DNA of 64,000 nucleotides, from NCBI GenBank assembly GCA_900768505.1, contig CAAGED010000014.1:19560-83559 (forward strand), given 5' to 3'. This DNA is from Lentisphaeria bacterium (GTDB lineage: Bacteria; Verrucomicrobiota; Lentisphaeria; Victivallales; Victivallaceae). Position 1 is the stretch's first letter. Each line of letters begins with the position of its first letter. Positions 33,290-41,709 of this stretch are shown here, piece by piece. A model generated the notes under the pieces. It worked only from the letters and a program-made list of their open reading frames with translations, ran no database searches and was not told where the DNA came from. The position numbers and the translations under genes are program-made.

Positions 33290-34249
33290 ATGCTGGAAAT
33301 TGTAGTATTGGACGGACATGCCCTCAATCCGGGGGATTTGGATTGGAGCGGAATGCAGGCGATGGGGCACTGCACCTTTTATGACCGGACACCGCCGGAT
33401 TTGGTAGTGGAACGCGCTGAAAATGCCCAGGTGCTAATTATCAATAAGGTAATTATGAACCGGGAAACCCTGCGCCGGCTACCACGTTTGCGGTACATTG
33501 GACTTACGGCAACTGGATATAATGTAATTGACGTGAAGGCGGCGGCCGAGTTAGGCATCACAGTGACCAATATCCCGGCGTACAGCACCCAATCCGTCGC
33601 TCAGATGACTTTTGCGCTCTTGTTGGAATTAACCAATCGGGTAGGTGAACATTCCCTGACTGTAAGGCAGGGCGACTGGAGCAAAAGTGCTGATTTTTGT
33701 TACTGGAAATACCCTCTGCATGAACTTTCCGGACGTAAACTTGGGATTGTAGGTTATGGCGCAATCGGCCGCGCCGTGGCGAATATCGGCCGGGCCTTCG
33801 GTATGAGCATTGCCGGCTGCCGCTCCAATAATCAGCGGGGAGTTGCCGATGATGGTACCGAGCTGCTGCCGCTGGCAGAGTTGCTGACTCAGTCAGATAT
33901 AATTTCACTGCACGCTCCGCTTTCCGAAAAAAATTATCACTTGATAAATGCCGGTACATTGAAGTTGATGAAGCCTGATGCATTGTTGATCAATACCGCC
34001 CGGGGCGGGCTTATTGATGCAGCGGCTTTGGCGGCGGCGTTGAACAATGATCAATTAGGCGGTGCGGGGCTGGATGTTTTAGAAGATGAACCGCCGGAAA
34101 CGGTTTGTCCGCTTTTTTCGGCAAAAAATTGTTTTATAACGCCCCATATTTCCTGGGCTACCAAGGAGGCTCGGCAGCGGCTGATGATAATTTTAAATGA
34201 CAATTTGCGTAAGTTTTTGGACGGTAAGGTTCAAAATAAGGTAAATTGA
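33290..34249 (+). CDS. D-isomer specific 2-hydroxyacid dehydrogenase
   Basis: 319 residues from ATG 33290 (GGAGG just before it). NAD(P)-dependent reductase of 2-keto acids such as glyoxylate, hydroxypyruvate or glycerate. Signatures: YIGLTATGYNVIDVKAA, IPAYSTQSVAQMTFALLL, Rossmann motif GIVGYGAIGRAVA (about residue 148), INTARGGLID with the substrate-binding Arg, LDVLEDEPP with the Glu, and ITPHISWATKEAR with the catalytic His. The ENxx/TSQVAE region matches glycerate dehydrogenase best. It follows the phosphoesterase gene closely and is probably in the same transcript. Confidence 0.92.
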   Translation: MLEIVVLDGHALNPGDLDWSGMQAMGHCTFYDRTPPDLVVERAENAQVLIINKVIMNRETLRRLPRLRYIGLTATGYNVIDVKAAAELGITVTNIPAYSTQSVAQMTFALLLELTNRVGEHSLTVRQGDWSKSADFCYWKYPLHELSGRKLGIVGYGAIGRAVANIGRAFGMSIAGCRSNNQRGVADDGTELLPLAELLTQSDIISLHAPLSEKNYHLINAGTLKLMKPDALLINTARGGLIDAAALAAALNNDQLGGAGLDVLEDEPPETVCPLFSAKNCFITPHISWATKEARQRLMIILNDNLRKFLDGKVQNKVN

Positions 34250-34316
34250 TTATGAAATAAACGTGACCGTCGTTTTAACGGGGACGGTTGGAAAAAATTT
34301 TTAATGCAGGTGTTTT

Positions 34317-35498
34317 ATGGCAGCAGAAATCTCTTATGTGTTGATTACTCCGTACAGTTTGATGAAATCCAGAACCGGCGGCATTATCGCTCGATTGTTA
34401 TCCCGTTGCGACTTGGATTTTATTGGCGCGCAAATGCTGGCGTTCAATCAAACGCAATCGGAAAAAATGGCGGAAACCATCTACCAGAGCGAACACGACA
34501 GCTCTGAAATGGCTGCCAATTTATTAGCGGATTATGTGCGGAAAAATTTTGCACCTCGTCGGGACGGCCGTCCGGAACGGGTGTTGATGCTGCTCTTTCA
34601 GGGAGAGGACGCCTGCCGGAAATTATCTGGAGTTTGCGGGCGGTTGATTCATCAGGATCCGGTAAGGGATCATGCCGGAGAGTCGATTCGCGACACCTAC
34701 GCCGATGTGGTGGAGGACAAGGAGCATCCTGGGAAGGTAGTTTATTTTGAACCGGCGGTATTCACCCCCCCGAACGTCCGCTCGGCCAAAATGTTGTTGT
34801 CAGTGCTGGCGGAAGTCAGCGCGTCAAATAATAATATCTTGACTGATTATGTGGGCAAGCAGGATAATTTCGAGCGTACCATGGTTATTATCAAGCCGGA
34901 AAACTGGCGTTATGCCAGCAGCCGCCCCGGTAATGTAATTGATATGCTCAGTCGTACCGGTTTGGTGATTGCCGGCTGCAAGGTTTATCGGATGAGCGTG
35001 GCGGAGGCGTTGGATTTTTACGGCCCGGTTAAGAATGCGCTGCGTGGCAAAGTTGGCCCACGCCTGGGTGAATGCGGCGCCAATGAATTAATCAGTCATA
35101 TGAATTTAATTGTGGATGACGCTACGCGCAATGACCTTTGCAGGTTGATTGGCCAAGTAGCGGCGGACGACCAGTTCGGCCGTATTGTTGAATTTATGTC
35201 CGGCCGTCGTCCGGAATTTTGCTCCGGGGATGATTTGACTAAGCCTGGTTTGGCCAAGTGTATGGTGATTGTCTACGAAGGGGTGGATGCCATTCGCAAA
35301 ATTCGGGATGTGCTGGGGCCGACTGATCCATCTAAAGCTCCGGCCGGAACGGTACGCCGGGATTTCGGCAGTGATGTGATGGTCAATACCGCCCATGCGT
35401 CGGATTCGCCGGAGAGTGTGACCAGGGAATTGAAAATTATCAAGATGGAGTCTAACTCCATGCGCAAAAAGATTTTGGATTATCTGGCGAATGAGTAA
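34317..35498 (+). CDS. ndk: Tandem nucleoside diphosphate kinase, first domain apparently inactive
   Basis: 393 residues that fold as two NDK domains. Domain 2 (about residues 180-375) has ERTMVIIKPEN, GKVYRMSVAEA-like strands, CMVIVYEGVDAIRKIRDVLGPTDPS, APAGTVRRDFG and the active-site box NTAHASDSPESV with His about 360 (canonical NxxHGSDS). Domain 1 (about 5-165) keeps the outline, SYVLITPYSL, RVLMLLFQGEDACRKLSG and GESIRDTYADVV, but where IKPD and the catalytic His box should be it has ITPY and no His. So one catalytic and one likely regulatory or structural copy. Such double NDKs are unusual; most bacterial NDKs are about 140 residues. Alternative: domain 1 may act on a different step. 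Confidence 0.85.
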   Translation: MAAEISYVLITPYSLMKSRTGGIIARLLSRCDLDFIGAQMLAFNQTQSEKMAETIYQSEHDSSEMAANLLADYVRKNFAPRRDGRPERVLMLLFQGEDACRKLSGVCGRLIHQDPVRDHAGESIRDTYADVVEDKEHPGKVVYFEPAVFTPPNVRSAKMLLSVLAEVSASNNNILTDYVGKQDNFERTMVIIKPENWRYASSRPGNVIDMLSRTGLVIAGCKVYRMSVAEALDFYGPVKNALRGKVGPRLGECGANELISHMNLIVDDATRNDLCRLIGQVAADDQFGRIVEFMSGRRPEFCSGDDLTKPGLAKCMVIVYEGVDAIRKIRDVLGPTDPSKAPAGTVRRDFGSDVMVNTAHASDSPESVTRELKIIKMESNSMRKKILDYLANE

Positions 35499-35636
35499 AT
35501 ATTAAGTTGTGTAAAAGCCGTCGGCGTGCTTGGAGAAGCTGGCCGGAATTATGTATACCGGAGAAGGATGATATTTTTGCCGGTACGACATTAGTTGGAT
35601 GGCCGTGACGACATCAATATCCAATTAGATATTTTT

Positions 35637-35654
35637 AAAAGAGATTTCTCTTTT
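35637..35654 (+). terminator. Stem-loop AAAAGAGA/TCTCTTTT, possible terminator downstream of ndk
   Basis: Perfect inverted repeat AAAAGAGATTTCTCTTTT, with its own terminal T-tract, in the 292-base gap between ndk and the DUF4838 gene. The rest of the gap contains a TATATT near 35676 but no matching -35 box at standard spacing. Nothing else coding was seen. Confidence 0.5.
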
Positions 35655-35790
35655 GCAGTTGAATTAAACAATTTAGTGATATATTGTGGAGAGTCGGTGG
35701 TTGCTTTTGATCCGCCGGCTCCATTTGTTTTTTACCGGTTGAATAATATATTCGGCTAATGGAAAAAAATTTTTAAAAAGAGAGAGTTTT

Positions 35791-38304
35791 ATGAGTGATT
35801 TTTGTTTAATAAAGGATCGTCATCCTAACGGAAGAATTTTCCTGCCGGTTAATTCATCCCGGGCTCTGATTTTTGCAGTGGAGGAGTTGAATCGACATTT
35901 GGATTTGATTTGCGGCTGCACATTGCCACTGGCGTGGCGGAATGCAAAAAATGAGGATTCCGGTATTGTTTTGGAGGTGGTGCCGCCGCCGGGAAATTTT
36001 GCCGGTGCAAGCCAACAATTTCAGCTGGAAATGGTTAGCGGAGTTTCCAGTAATATTGACAGCGTCAAGCTCCTTTCTCCTATTGATAAATTTTTTGACC
36101 TGCCGGGGGACAACTCCGGAGACAATATCGACCATGCCACTGGAGCGGTAAAACAGATTTCCGTCAATACCAACGCTTTTGAACACCCTAATCCGGGGGG
36201 AGGCAAGGTATTCATTCGAGGCTGCAGCGGGTTGGGAGTTTTGTACGGCGTATATGAATTTTTACGCCAGCTTGGCGTCCGCTGGTTCGTTCCTGGAGAG
36301 GAGGGGGTGAAGTATCCCACACTAAACGCATTGATTTTGAGCGATTATGCCGGAAAGTGGATTGCGCCGTCATTTTATTACCGTTGTCTTGATGTGACCG
36401 GGCTGATTCAGGACCATTTTGACGTTTCCGATTACGAGCGTTACCGGGATGATCTGCATTATCAATATGATTTGTGGCTGATTCGCAACCGTCTGCATTT
36501 CGACCGGGAGAAGACCCACGAAAACGACTGGTTCGACTTCAACAAGGTAGTTCAATCCGGCGGCGGCCACTCGCTGCACCGCAAGTGCGGAATCAACCAC
36601 ACCAGCGTGGAGGCCGAACCGGAACGTTTCGCTTTGGTGACCCGGGATTTTAAACAAATCCGCACGGCGAAAAACGCCCAGATATGCTTTACCAACGAGA
36701 AGAATTTTCAAACTGCGCTGAAGAATTGTCTCGCTCATTTCCGCTGGATGAGGGAGTCGGCTGGTCGGGGCGAACGGGCGACGGATTTGGATGATATAAG
36801 CATGTCCATTGATATGAGTTTGGAGGATGCAAGTGGAATTTGCGAGTGTCCAGAGTGCCGTAAAATCAGCGGCACTGACGCATTGTGGCGCGATCGGCTG
36901 GTTTGGTATTTCATGAACCGTCTGGCTCGGGCCATCCGCCAGGAGGTTCCAAACGGCAAAATCATGCTTTTCGCCCCCTATTATGAGTTGACCGAACCCC
37001 CGGCGGATGTGAAGCTGGAGGATAATATCATCTGCATTGCCTGCCGCAGTCTGGCTTGGGAAAATACGGCGGAAAATCAGATGACTTATCCGTTCCCCTC
37101 CCTCTTTAAACGCTGGGTGGAGAAGACGGCCGCGGCCGGAGCTAATATGCGCAATTACGATTATGTGTTGTGGCAGGGTGGAATTCAGTCGCTGGATATT
37201 ATTGACGCAGCCAAGGGATATTATGAGATGGGATTCCGGCTCTATCATGCTGAGGTTATGCAGCGGACGGAGCAGGTTTATCCGATTTTGTGGGTGTTGG
37301 CAAATTACACGTTCGATGCCACGCAGAATCCGCGGCAATTATTGCGTGATTTCTGCGTTGGCAGTTTCGGCGAGGCGGCCGGCCGGGTAGTGGAAAAACT
37401 TTATCTGGATATCCATTCCCGGGGAGTGAATATCACCCGGCGGGTTTATGGCAATATCAATGACAACAACCACGCGCTGCCGGATGAATTAATTGAAGAA
37501 TATCGGGGAAAATTTGTCGAACTCAGAAAAAACTTATGCGGCAACGAGAAGTTGCGTTTCAAGCGTTTCAGTGAATACATGGAGATGCAGTTCCGCCTGG
37601 CGCAGACCTACCGCAGTTATTGTGACGCCTTGAATTCACGTGCCGCCGCCGATATTGCCGATTATCGGAACCGGATGGCTGATTTTGAGCAATACGTGCG
37701 GGAAATTGAGCTGGAAAAACATATTTCTCCCACGGCGTTGCGAGAATTCCGTTATGCGGCGACAACGGATTTCGCTCAAATAAAACCGCGCGGACGGCAG
37801 GCGTTGGCTGATGAGTGGCAGTGGAAGGTGGAGCTCTTCGCCGGAGAATATCCGCCGGAAAAAATTGACAACTTGTTTGCGCTGCCGGAAATTTGGAAAT
37901 TCCGGCTGGATCCAAGGGAGGTTGGTTTAGCGGAGAATTGGCAGTCTGAGAGTTGCGATGATCGAAAAAATTGGCAGGATATGTCCACATACAATATTAA
38001 TTCCGAGCAGGGATATTTGAATGTTGGCGGTCGGTTCTGGTACCGGCTGCATTTTACATCCCCAAAATTCCCGGATGGAAAACGGATAATTCTACGTATT
38101 GGTTCAATTGACGACTCCGGCGAGGTATATTTGAACGGCGTGAAGGTCGGGGAGCAGCCGTTGAGCAAAAACTGGGACCGCTCCTTCGCCATGGACATTA
38201 CGGATTTTCTGCGTCAGGGGGAGAAAAATCTGATTGCGGTGCGCGGGTTCAAGAGCGTGGGAGCCAGTGGAATTTGGCGTCCGTGTGCGATTTATACCGA
38301 GTAG
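35791..38304 (+). CDS. DUF4838-type glycoside-hydrolase-like protein with GH2-like sugar-binding C-terminus
   Basis: 837 residues with no signal peptide, so predicted cytoplasmic. N-terminal alpha-glucuronidase-like alpha/beta domain (AVEELNRHLDLICG, GVLYGVYEFLRQLGVRWFVPGEEG), as in the GH67 N-terminal domain, and then the DUF4838 barrel: NRLHFDRE, GGGHSLHR, DISMSIDMS, ICECPECRK, LFAPYYE, and FRLYHAEVMQR. The CxC...CxxC pair in CECPECR may bind a metal. A last domain (about 720-837) is a jelly-roll of the GH2 N-terminal type: WYRLHFTSPKF, RIILRIGSIDDSGEVYLNGVKVG, FAMDITDFL and NLIAVRG. It probably attacks a uronic-acid-containing glycan taken up into the cell. Lentisphaerota genomes are known for many such genes. 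A strong terminator follows. Confidence 0.8.
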   Translation: MSDFCLIKDRHPNGRIFLPVNSSRALIFAVEELNRHLDLICGCTLPLAWRNAKNEDSGIVLEVVPPPGNFAGASQQFQLEMVSGVSSNIDSVKLLSPIDKFFDLPGDNSGDNIDHATGAVKQISVNTNAFEHPNPGGGKVFIRGCSGLGVLYGVYEFLRQLGVRWFVPGEEGVKYPTLNALILSDYAGKWIAPSFYYRCLDVTGLIQDHFDVSDYERYRDDLHYQYDLWLIRNRLHFDREKTHENDWFDFNKVVQSGGGHSLHRKCGINHTSVEAEPERFALVTRDFKQIRTAKNAQICFTNEKNFQTALKNCLAHFRWMRESAGRGERATDLDDISMSIDMSLEDASGICECPECRKISGTDALWRDRLVWYFMNRLARAIRQEVPNGKIMLFAPYYELTEPPADVKLEDNIICIACRSLAWENTAENQMTYPFPSLFKRWVEKTAAAGANMRNYDYVLWQGGIQSLDIIDAAKGYYEMGFRLYHAEVMQRTEQVYPILWVLANYTFDATQNPRQLLRDFCVGSFGEAAGRVVEKLYLDIHSRGVNITRRVYGNINDNNHALPDELIEEYRGKFVELRKNLCGNEKLRFKRFSEYMEMQFRLAQTYRSYCDALNSRAAADIADYRNRMADFEQYVREIELEKHISPTALREFRYAATTDFAQIKPRGRQALADEWQWKVELFAGEYPPEKIDNLFALPEIWKFRLDPREVGLAENWQSESCDDRKNWQDMSTYNINSEQGYLNVGGRFWYRLHFTSPKFPDGKRIILRIGSIDDSGEVYLNGVKVGEQPLSKNWDRSFAMDITDFLRQGEKNLIAVRGFKSVGASGIWRPCAIYTE

Positions 38305-38333
38305 CAGGAGAAAACTTGGCTTTTTTTTCATAT

Positions 38334-38367
38334 AAGGCGGAATTTTTTTTAAAATACCGCCTTTTTT
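38334..38367 (+). terminator. Rho-independent terminator after the DUF4838 gene
   Basis: AAGGCGG (38334-38340) pairs with CCGCCTT (38357-38363), followed by T residues to 38367. Loop of 16 bases, A/T only. It separates this gene from rpe. A TTGACG at about 38371 may be part of the rpe promoter. Confidence 0.85.
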
Positions 38368-38508
38368 CGCTTGACGTAATAGGTTTTAATAGTAGTGTAT
38401 GCGTTGTATTTTTTATGATGAAATTCCGGCGGCATAAAAGTGTGCCGCACCTCAAGGGAGAGTCGGCTTTCCCAAAAGTGAAAACGGACAAAACGTACAG
38501 GAAAAATT

Positions 38509-39195
38509 ATGGCAAAAATATCGGATTTGGCGAAGAAGAAAATATATATTTCACCATCACTGCTGGCCGCCGATTTCGCGGCGCTGGGGGAAGATGTGGA
38601 AAAAGTTACTGCCGCTGGAGCGGATATGCTGCATCTGGACGTTATGGATGGACACCTGGTGCCCAATATCACCTTCGGACCGCCGCTGGTAAAGGCGATT
38701 CGCAAATATTCCGATTTAATTTTTGATGTCCATCTGATGATCAGCGATCCGCTTTTTTACACCAAGCCTTTTGTCACCGCCGGGGCAGATCACCTGACGT
38801 TTCATTATGAATGTGACAATGACTGCAGTGCGGTGATTGACACTATTCATGCCGCTGGTGCCACGGCGGGTATTTCGCTGAAACCGGCAACTCCCGTGGA
38901 GAAAATTTTTCCATATTTGGATAAGTTGGAACTGGTGTTGGTGATGAGCGTAGAACCCGGCTTCGGCGGGCAGAAATTCATGGTTGACCAGTTGGAGAAG
39001 GTTCGTCGCCTGGCGACGGAAATCAATAGTCGCAATCTGAACGTAAAAATTGAGATTGACGGTGGTATTGATAAAAATACCGCTCCCCTGGCGATCGCCG
39101 CCGGAGCAGAAATTCTGGTGGCCGGAACGGCGGTTTTTGGCGCCGGAATGCCCTTGAATGAGGCGATTGCGACTTTGAAAACGAGTCGGGAGTAA
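38509..39195 (+). CDS. rpe: Ribulose-phosphate 3-epimerase
   Basis: Interconverts ribulose-5-phosphate and xylulose-5-phosphate in the pentose phosphate pathway. 228 residues, TIM barrel. Diagnostic blocks: ISPSLLAADFAALGEDVE, LHLDVMDGHLVPNITFGPPLV (metal-binding His and Asp), DVHLMISDP, HYECDNDC, GISLKPATPVEKI, VLVMSVEPGFGGQKF, EIDGGIDKNTAPL and AGTAVFGAG. All catalytic Asp and metal-ligand His residues are present. It ends 4 bases before the GcvT-like gene. Start ATG 38509 has a weak AGGA. Confidence 0.96.
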   Translation: MAKISDLAKKKIYISPSLLAADFAALGEDVEKVTAAGADMLHLDVMDGHLVPNITFGPPLVKAIRKYSDLIFDVHLMISDPLFYTKPFVTAGADHLTFHYECDNDCSAVIDTIHAAGATAGISLKPATPVEKIFPYLDKLELVLVMSVEPGFGGQKFMVDQLEKVRRLATEINSRNLNVKIEIDGGIDKNTAPLAIAAGAEILVAGTAVFGAGMPLNEAIATLKTSRE

Positions 39196-39199
39196 AAAT

Positions 39200-40354
39200 A
39201 TGGCAAATTTAACGGATACTCAGGCGGCGGACGATGTGGAATATGGCAGCGATGATTCCGATGTAATTGATTTATATGAATTGCAGCTGGAGTGCGGGGC
39301 TGAATTTGCCGCCACTGCTGATATGAAAGTTGCAATGGTAAAACATTATGCTTCAGGAGTTGAGGCGGAATACCATCAGGCGAAGCATGCGGCTGCGTTA
39401 TTCGATAATTGGGGACAAATGCTCTGCCGGATCGCCGGGAAGGGGGCGACCTCGGCCTTGGATAAAATTATGGCCAATAAGGTTTCCGCAATGAAAATCG
39501 GCAGTTGTGCCGCTAATTTGATGCTCAATAATAACGGCGGGGTGTTGGATAAATTTCTTATATATTATATGGATAAGGATGATTACCTGCTGTTGGGCAG
39601 CGATTTAACGGATTTCGAGGCAAAAAAGCATTTGCAGTCTCTGCTGCCGGTTACGGCAAAGTTTGCTGATTTCAGCGAAGATTTGGCGAAATTTGATTTG
39701 GTGGGACCCAAAAGCGCCGAGGTTTTGCAGCAGTTGGGCGTGGCGGCGAAGGAGCTTCCGGAACTAAATCGCTGGAATCTCATTGAAATCGATGATGTTC
39801 GTTTCGTAATTGCCCGGCTGAATGTCGGTGGACAATTGGCATATAAGCTTTTCTTCGACCGAGTGTTTGACGGAGATTTTTTTGCCATGCTGCTGGATGA
39901 GGAAATTGTCACCCCCGCTGGATTCAATGTCTGGCGATTGCTGGAGTTGGAGCAGGGAAATACGCAGAAAAATTGTGAGCTGCGTAATGAGTGGTCTGGC
40001 GCGGAGAGTGGCGTGATAAATCTTTCAGCGCTTGAAAAAGACACCCGCGCCTTTATCGGACGGCGTAATTTGGGCGGCGCAACGCACCAAATTGTTGGTT
40101 TAACTGCGTCGGCTGAGCAAAATTTTGAATTGTCGCCGGGGAGAAAATTATATACCGCCGCCGGAGAATTATGCGGCGAAATCACCAGCAGCGGTTATTC
40201 GTATGATTTGAAGCGGGTGATTGCGCTGGCTCGGGTGGAGAAGAGTTCTGCTGCCGCGGGCAATAAATTAAAAATTAACTTTTCAGAAGATGATATTGAG
40301 CTGACGGTGACGGAATTGCCTTTTATTTCAGCAGATTCTGTCAATAAAAAATAA
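39200..40354 (+). CDS. GcvT/aminomethyltransferase-like protein, divergent
   Basis: 384 residues with the GcvT/YgfZ fold. Recognisable GcvT blocks: YHQAKHAAALFDNWGQMLCRIAGKGA, NNNGGVLDKFLIYYM (usually GGVIDDLIVY), FDLVGPKSAEVLQQLG, and the C-terminal VIALARV segment. It differs where folate and the aminomethyl group bind: the Asp-Asp pair is Asp-Lys, GYTGExGYE is replaced by NVGGQLAYKL, and ARDxLRLEAG reads WRLLELEQG. An acidic N-terminal tail of about 45 residues precedes the domain. It therefore probably does not do the standard tetrahydrofolate reaction. It starts 4 bases after rpe and stands next to a GcvH-like gene; no gcvP is in the window. Confidence 0.75.
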   Translation: MANLTDTQAADDVEYGSDDSDVIDLYELQLECGAEFAATADMKVAMVKHYASGVEAEYHQAKHAAALFDNWGQMLCRIAGKGATSALDKIMANKVSAMKIGSCAANLMLNNNGGVLDKFLIYYMDKDDYLLLGSDLTDFEAKKHLQSLLPVTAKFADFSEDLAKFDLVGPKSAEVLQQLGVAAKELPELNRWNLIEIDDVRFVIARLNVGGQLAYKLFFDRVFDGDFFAMLLDEEIVTPAGFNVWRLLELEQGNTQKNCELRNEWSGAESGVINLSALEKDTRAFIGRRNLGGATHQIVGLTASAEQNFELSPGRKLYTAAGELCGEITSSGYSYDLKRVIALARVEKSSAAAGNKLKINFSEDDIELTVTELPFISADSVNKK

Positions 40355-40361
40355 AGTTGAT

Positions 40362-40389
40362 TTGATTTTGATGGTAAATAAAATATATT
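40362..40389 (+). promoter_or_regulatory. Possible promoter of the GcvH-like gene
   Basis: TTGATT (40362-40367), 16-base spacer, TATATT (40384-40389), 44 bases before the ATG. It may add to readthrough from rpe. Confidence 0.45.
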
Positions 40390-40432
40390 TTAAGCACAAG
40401 TGTAATAAAATGATTTTTAATCAGGAAAGAAA

Positions 40433-40804
40433 ATGAAATATTATTCAGAAGATCACGAATGGGTGGAGGTTAATGGAGACAGCGCAATAATCGGCATTTC
40501 CGAATATGCGGTTTCTGAAATGGGCGAGGCTACTTACGTTGAACTGCCGATGGAAGATGACGATTTTACGGTCGGCGATGTAATCGGGGTGGTTGAAACT
40601 GAACGCTCTAATTTTGATGTCTACTCCCCCATCAGCGGAACCGTGGTAAATATCAACGAGGCGCTGGTGGACGACCCAAGTTTGCTGGTGCGCTCGCCGG
40701 AAGACAAGGGATGGCTCTGCACGCTGAATAATATCGATGTTTCCGAACTGGACGATATGATGAATGAAATTGCGTATGCTAAATATTTGGATACAATTTC
40801 ATAA
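40433..40804 (+). CDS. GcvH-like protein lacking the lipoyl lysine
   Basis: 123 residues with the full GcvH lipoyl-domain fold: KYYSEDHEWVEVNGDSAIIG, ISEYAVSEMGEATYVELP, and GTVVNINEALVDDPSLL with GWLCTL. In GcvH the hairpin reads VESVKAASDxYSP, with lipoylated Lys; here it is VETERSNFDVYSP, the Lys position being Arg58 (codon CGC at 40604-40606). The flanking residues and hairpin length are kept. So it cannot carry lipoate at the usual place and is unlikely to serve the glycine cleavage system directly. It lies between a GcvT-like protein and nfo, 35 bases upstream of nfo. Alternative: a structural or regulatory homologue. Confidence 0.85.
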   Translation: MKYYSEDHEWVEVNGDSAIIGISEYAVSEMGEATYVELPMEDDDFTVGDVIGVVETERSNFDVYSPISGTVVNINEALVDDPSLLVRSPEDKGWLCTLNNIDVSELDDMMNEIAYAKYLDTIS

Positions 40805-40839
40805 AAAAGGCGATGTTAAAAAAATAAAGGAGGCGGCTG

Positions 40840-41682
40840 GTGAAATACATTGGAGCTCATGTAAGTGCCGGGGGCGGAGTCGAAAATGCGCCGCTGAATG
40901 CTGCGGAAATCGGAGCCGGCGCCTTTGCGCTTTTTACCAAAAATCAACGCCAATGGCATTCCTCTCCGCTGAACGAACAGACAATTGATGATTTTAAGAA
41001 AAATTGCAGCGCTCAAAATTATTCCGGTGATAAAATTTTGGCGCATGACAGTTATCTGATTAATTTAGGGCAGCCTCAGACGGAAAAATTGGCACTTTGC
41101 CGCAGTTCATTTGTGGATGAGATGCGCCGTTGCGCCCGGTTGGGGATAAAACTGCTCAATTTTCACCCCGGCAGTCACCTGAATGAAATTCCCTTGGCGG
41201 AATGTCTGCGCCGGATTGCCGAGTCCATAAATATTGCTTTGTCGGAGGTTCCGGATGTGGTGGCAGTGATTGAAAACACTGCAGGGCAGGGGACAAATGT
41301 AGGATGCCGCTTTGAGCAAATCGGCGAAATTATCAGTCAGGTTAAGGAGCTGGAGAGAGTCGGCTTGTGTGTTGACACCTGCCACACGCACGCCGCCGGA
41401 TACGACTGGCACGGCGACGGGTACGAGAATATTTTTTCTGAAATTGATAAGTATATTGGATTGAAATATTTGCGTGGAATGCACCTCAACGATGCCAAGT
41501 GCGAACTCGGAGCCAGGCTGGATCGTCACGAATCCATCGGTAAGGGTAAAATCGGTCTTGAGGTGTTTGCTCGTTTAATGCGGGATTCGCGCCTGGATAA
41601 TATGCCGCTGATTCTGGAGACTCCGGACGACAGCTTGTGGGCGCAGGAAATTGCGGAATTGAAAAAAATGGCAACTGATTAA
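40840..41682 (+). CDS. nfo: Endonuclease IV (AP endonuclease)
   Basis: Cleaves 5' of abasic sites in base excision repair. 280 residues from a GTG start at 40840 that has AAGGAGG at 40827-40833. Three-zinc TIM barrel signatures: YIGAHVSAGGGVENAP, FTKNQRQWHS, NFHPGSHL (zinc ligand His), VAVIENTAGQGTNVG (Glu ligand), CVDTCHTHAAGYDW (Asp and His ligands), MHLNDAKCELGARLDRHESIGKG (Asp, Arg and His ligands), and LILETPDD. All ligands are intact and the length is typical. It is 27 bases upstream of the M42 peptidase start. Confidence 0.97.
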   Translation: MKYIGAHVSAGGGVENAPLNAAEIGAGAFALFTKNQRQWHSSPLNEQTIDDFKKNCSAQNYSGDKILAHDSYLINLGQPQTEKLALCRSSFVDEMRRCARLGIKLLNFHPGSHLNEIPLAECLRRIAESINIALSEVPDVVAVIENTAGQGTNVGCRFEQIGEIISQVKELERVGLCVDTCHTHAAGYDWHGDGYENIFSEIDKYIGLKYLRGMHLNDAKCELGARLDRHESIGKGKIGLEVFARLMRDSRLDNMPLILETPDDSLWAQEIAELKKMATD

Positions 41683-41709
41683 TCGATAAAATTGGATTGG
41701 AAGTGCAAA

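Noticed and set aside
34266..34288. ACCGTC/GACGGT stem after the dehydrogenase gene as a terminator
   Set aside because: Only a 6-base stem and no T-run directly after it; ndk may still be co-transcribed.
35660..35690. TATATT near 35676 as promoter of the DUF4838 gene
   Set aside because: The nearest TTG-type -35 boxes are 15 or 21 bases away, not a standard spacing.
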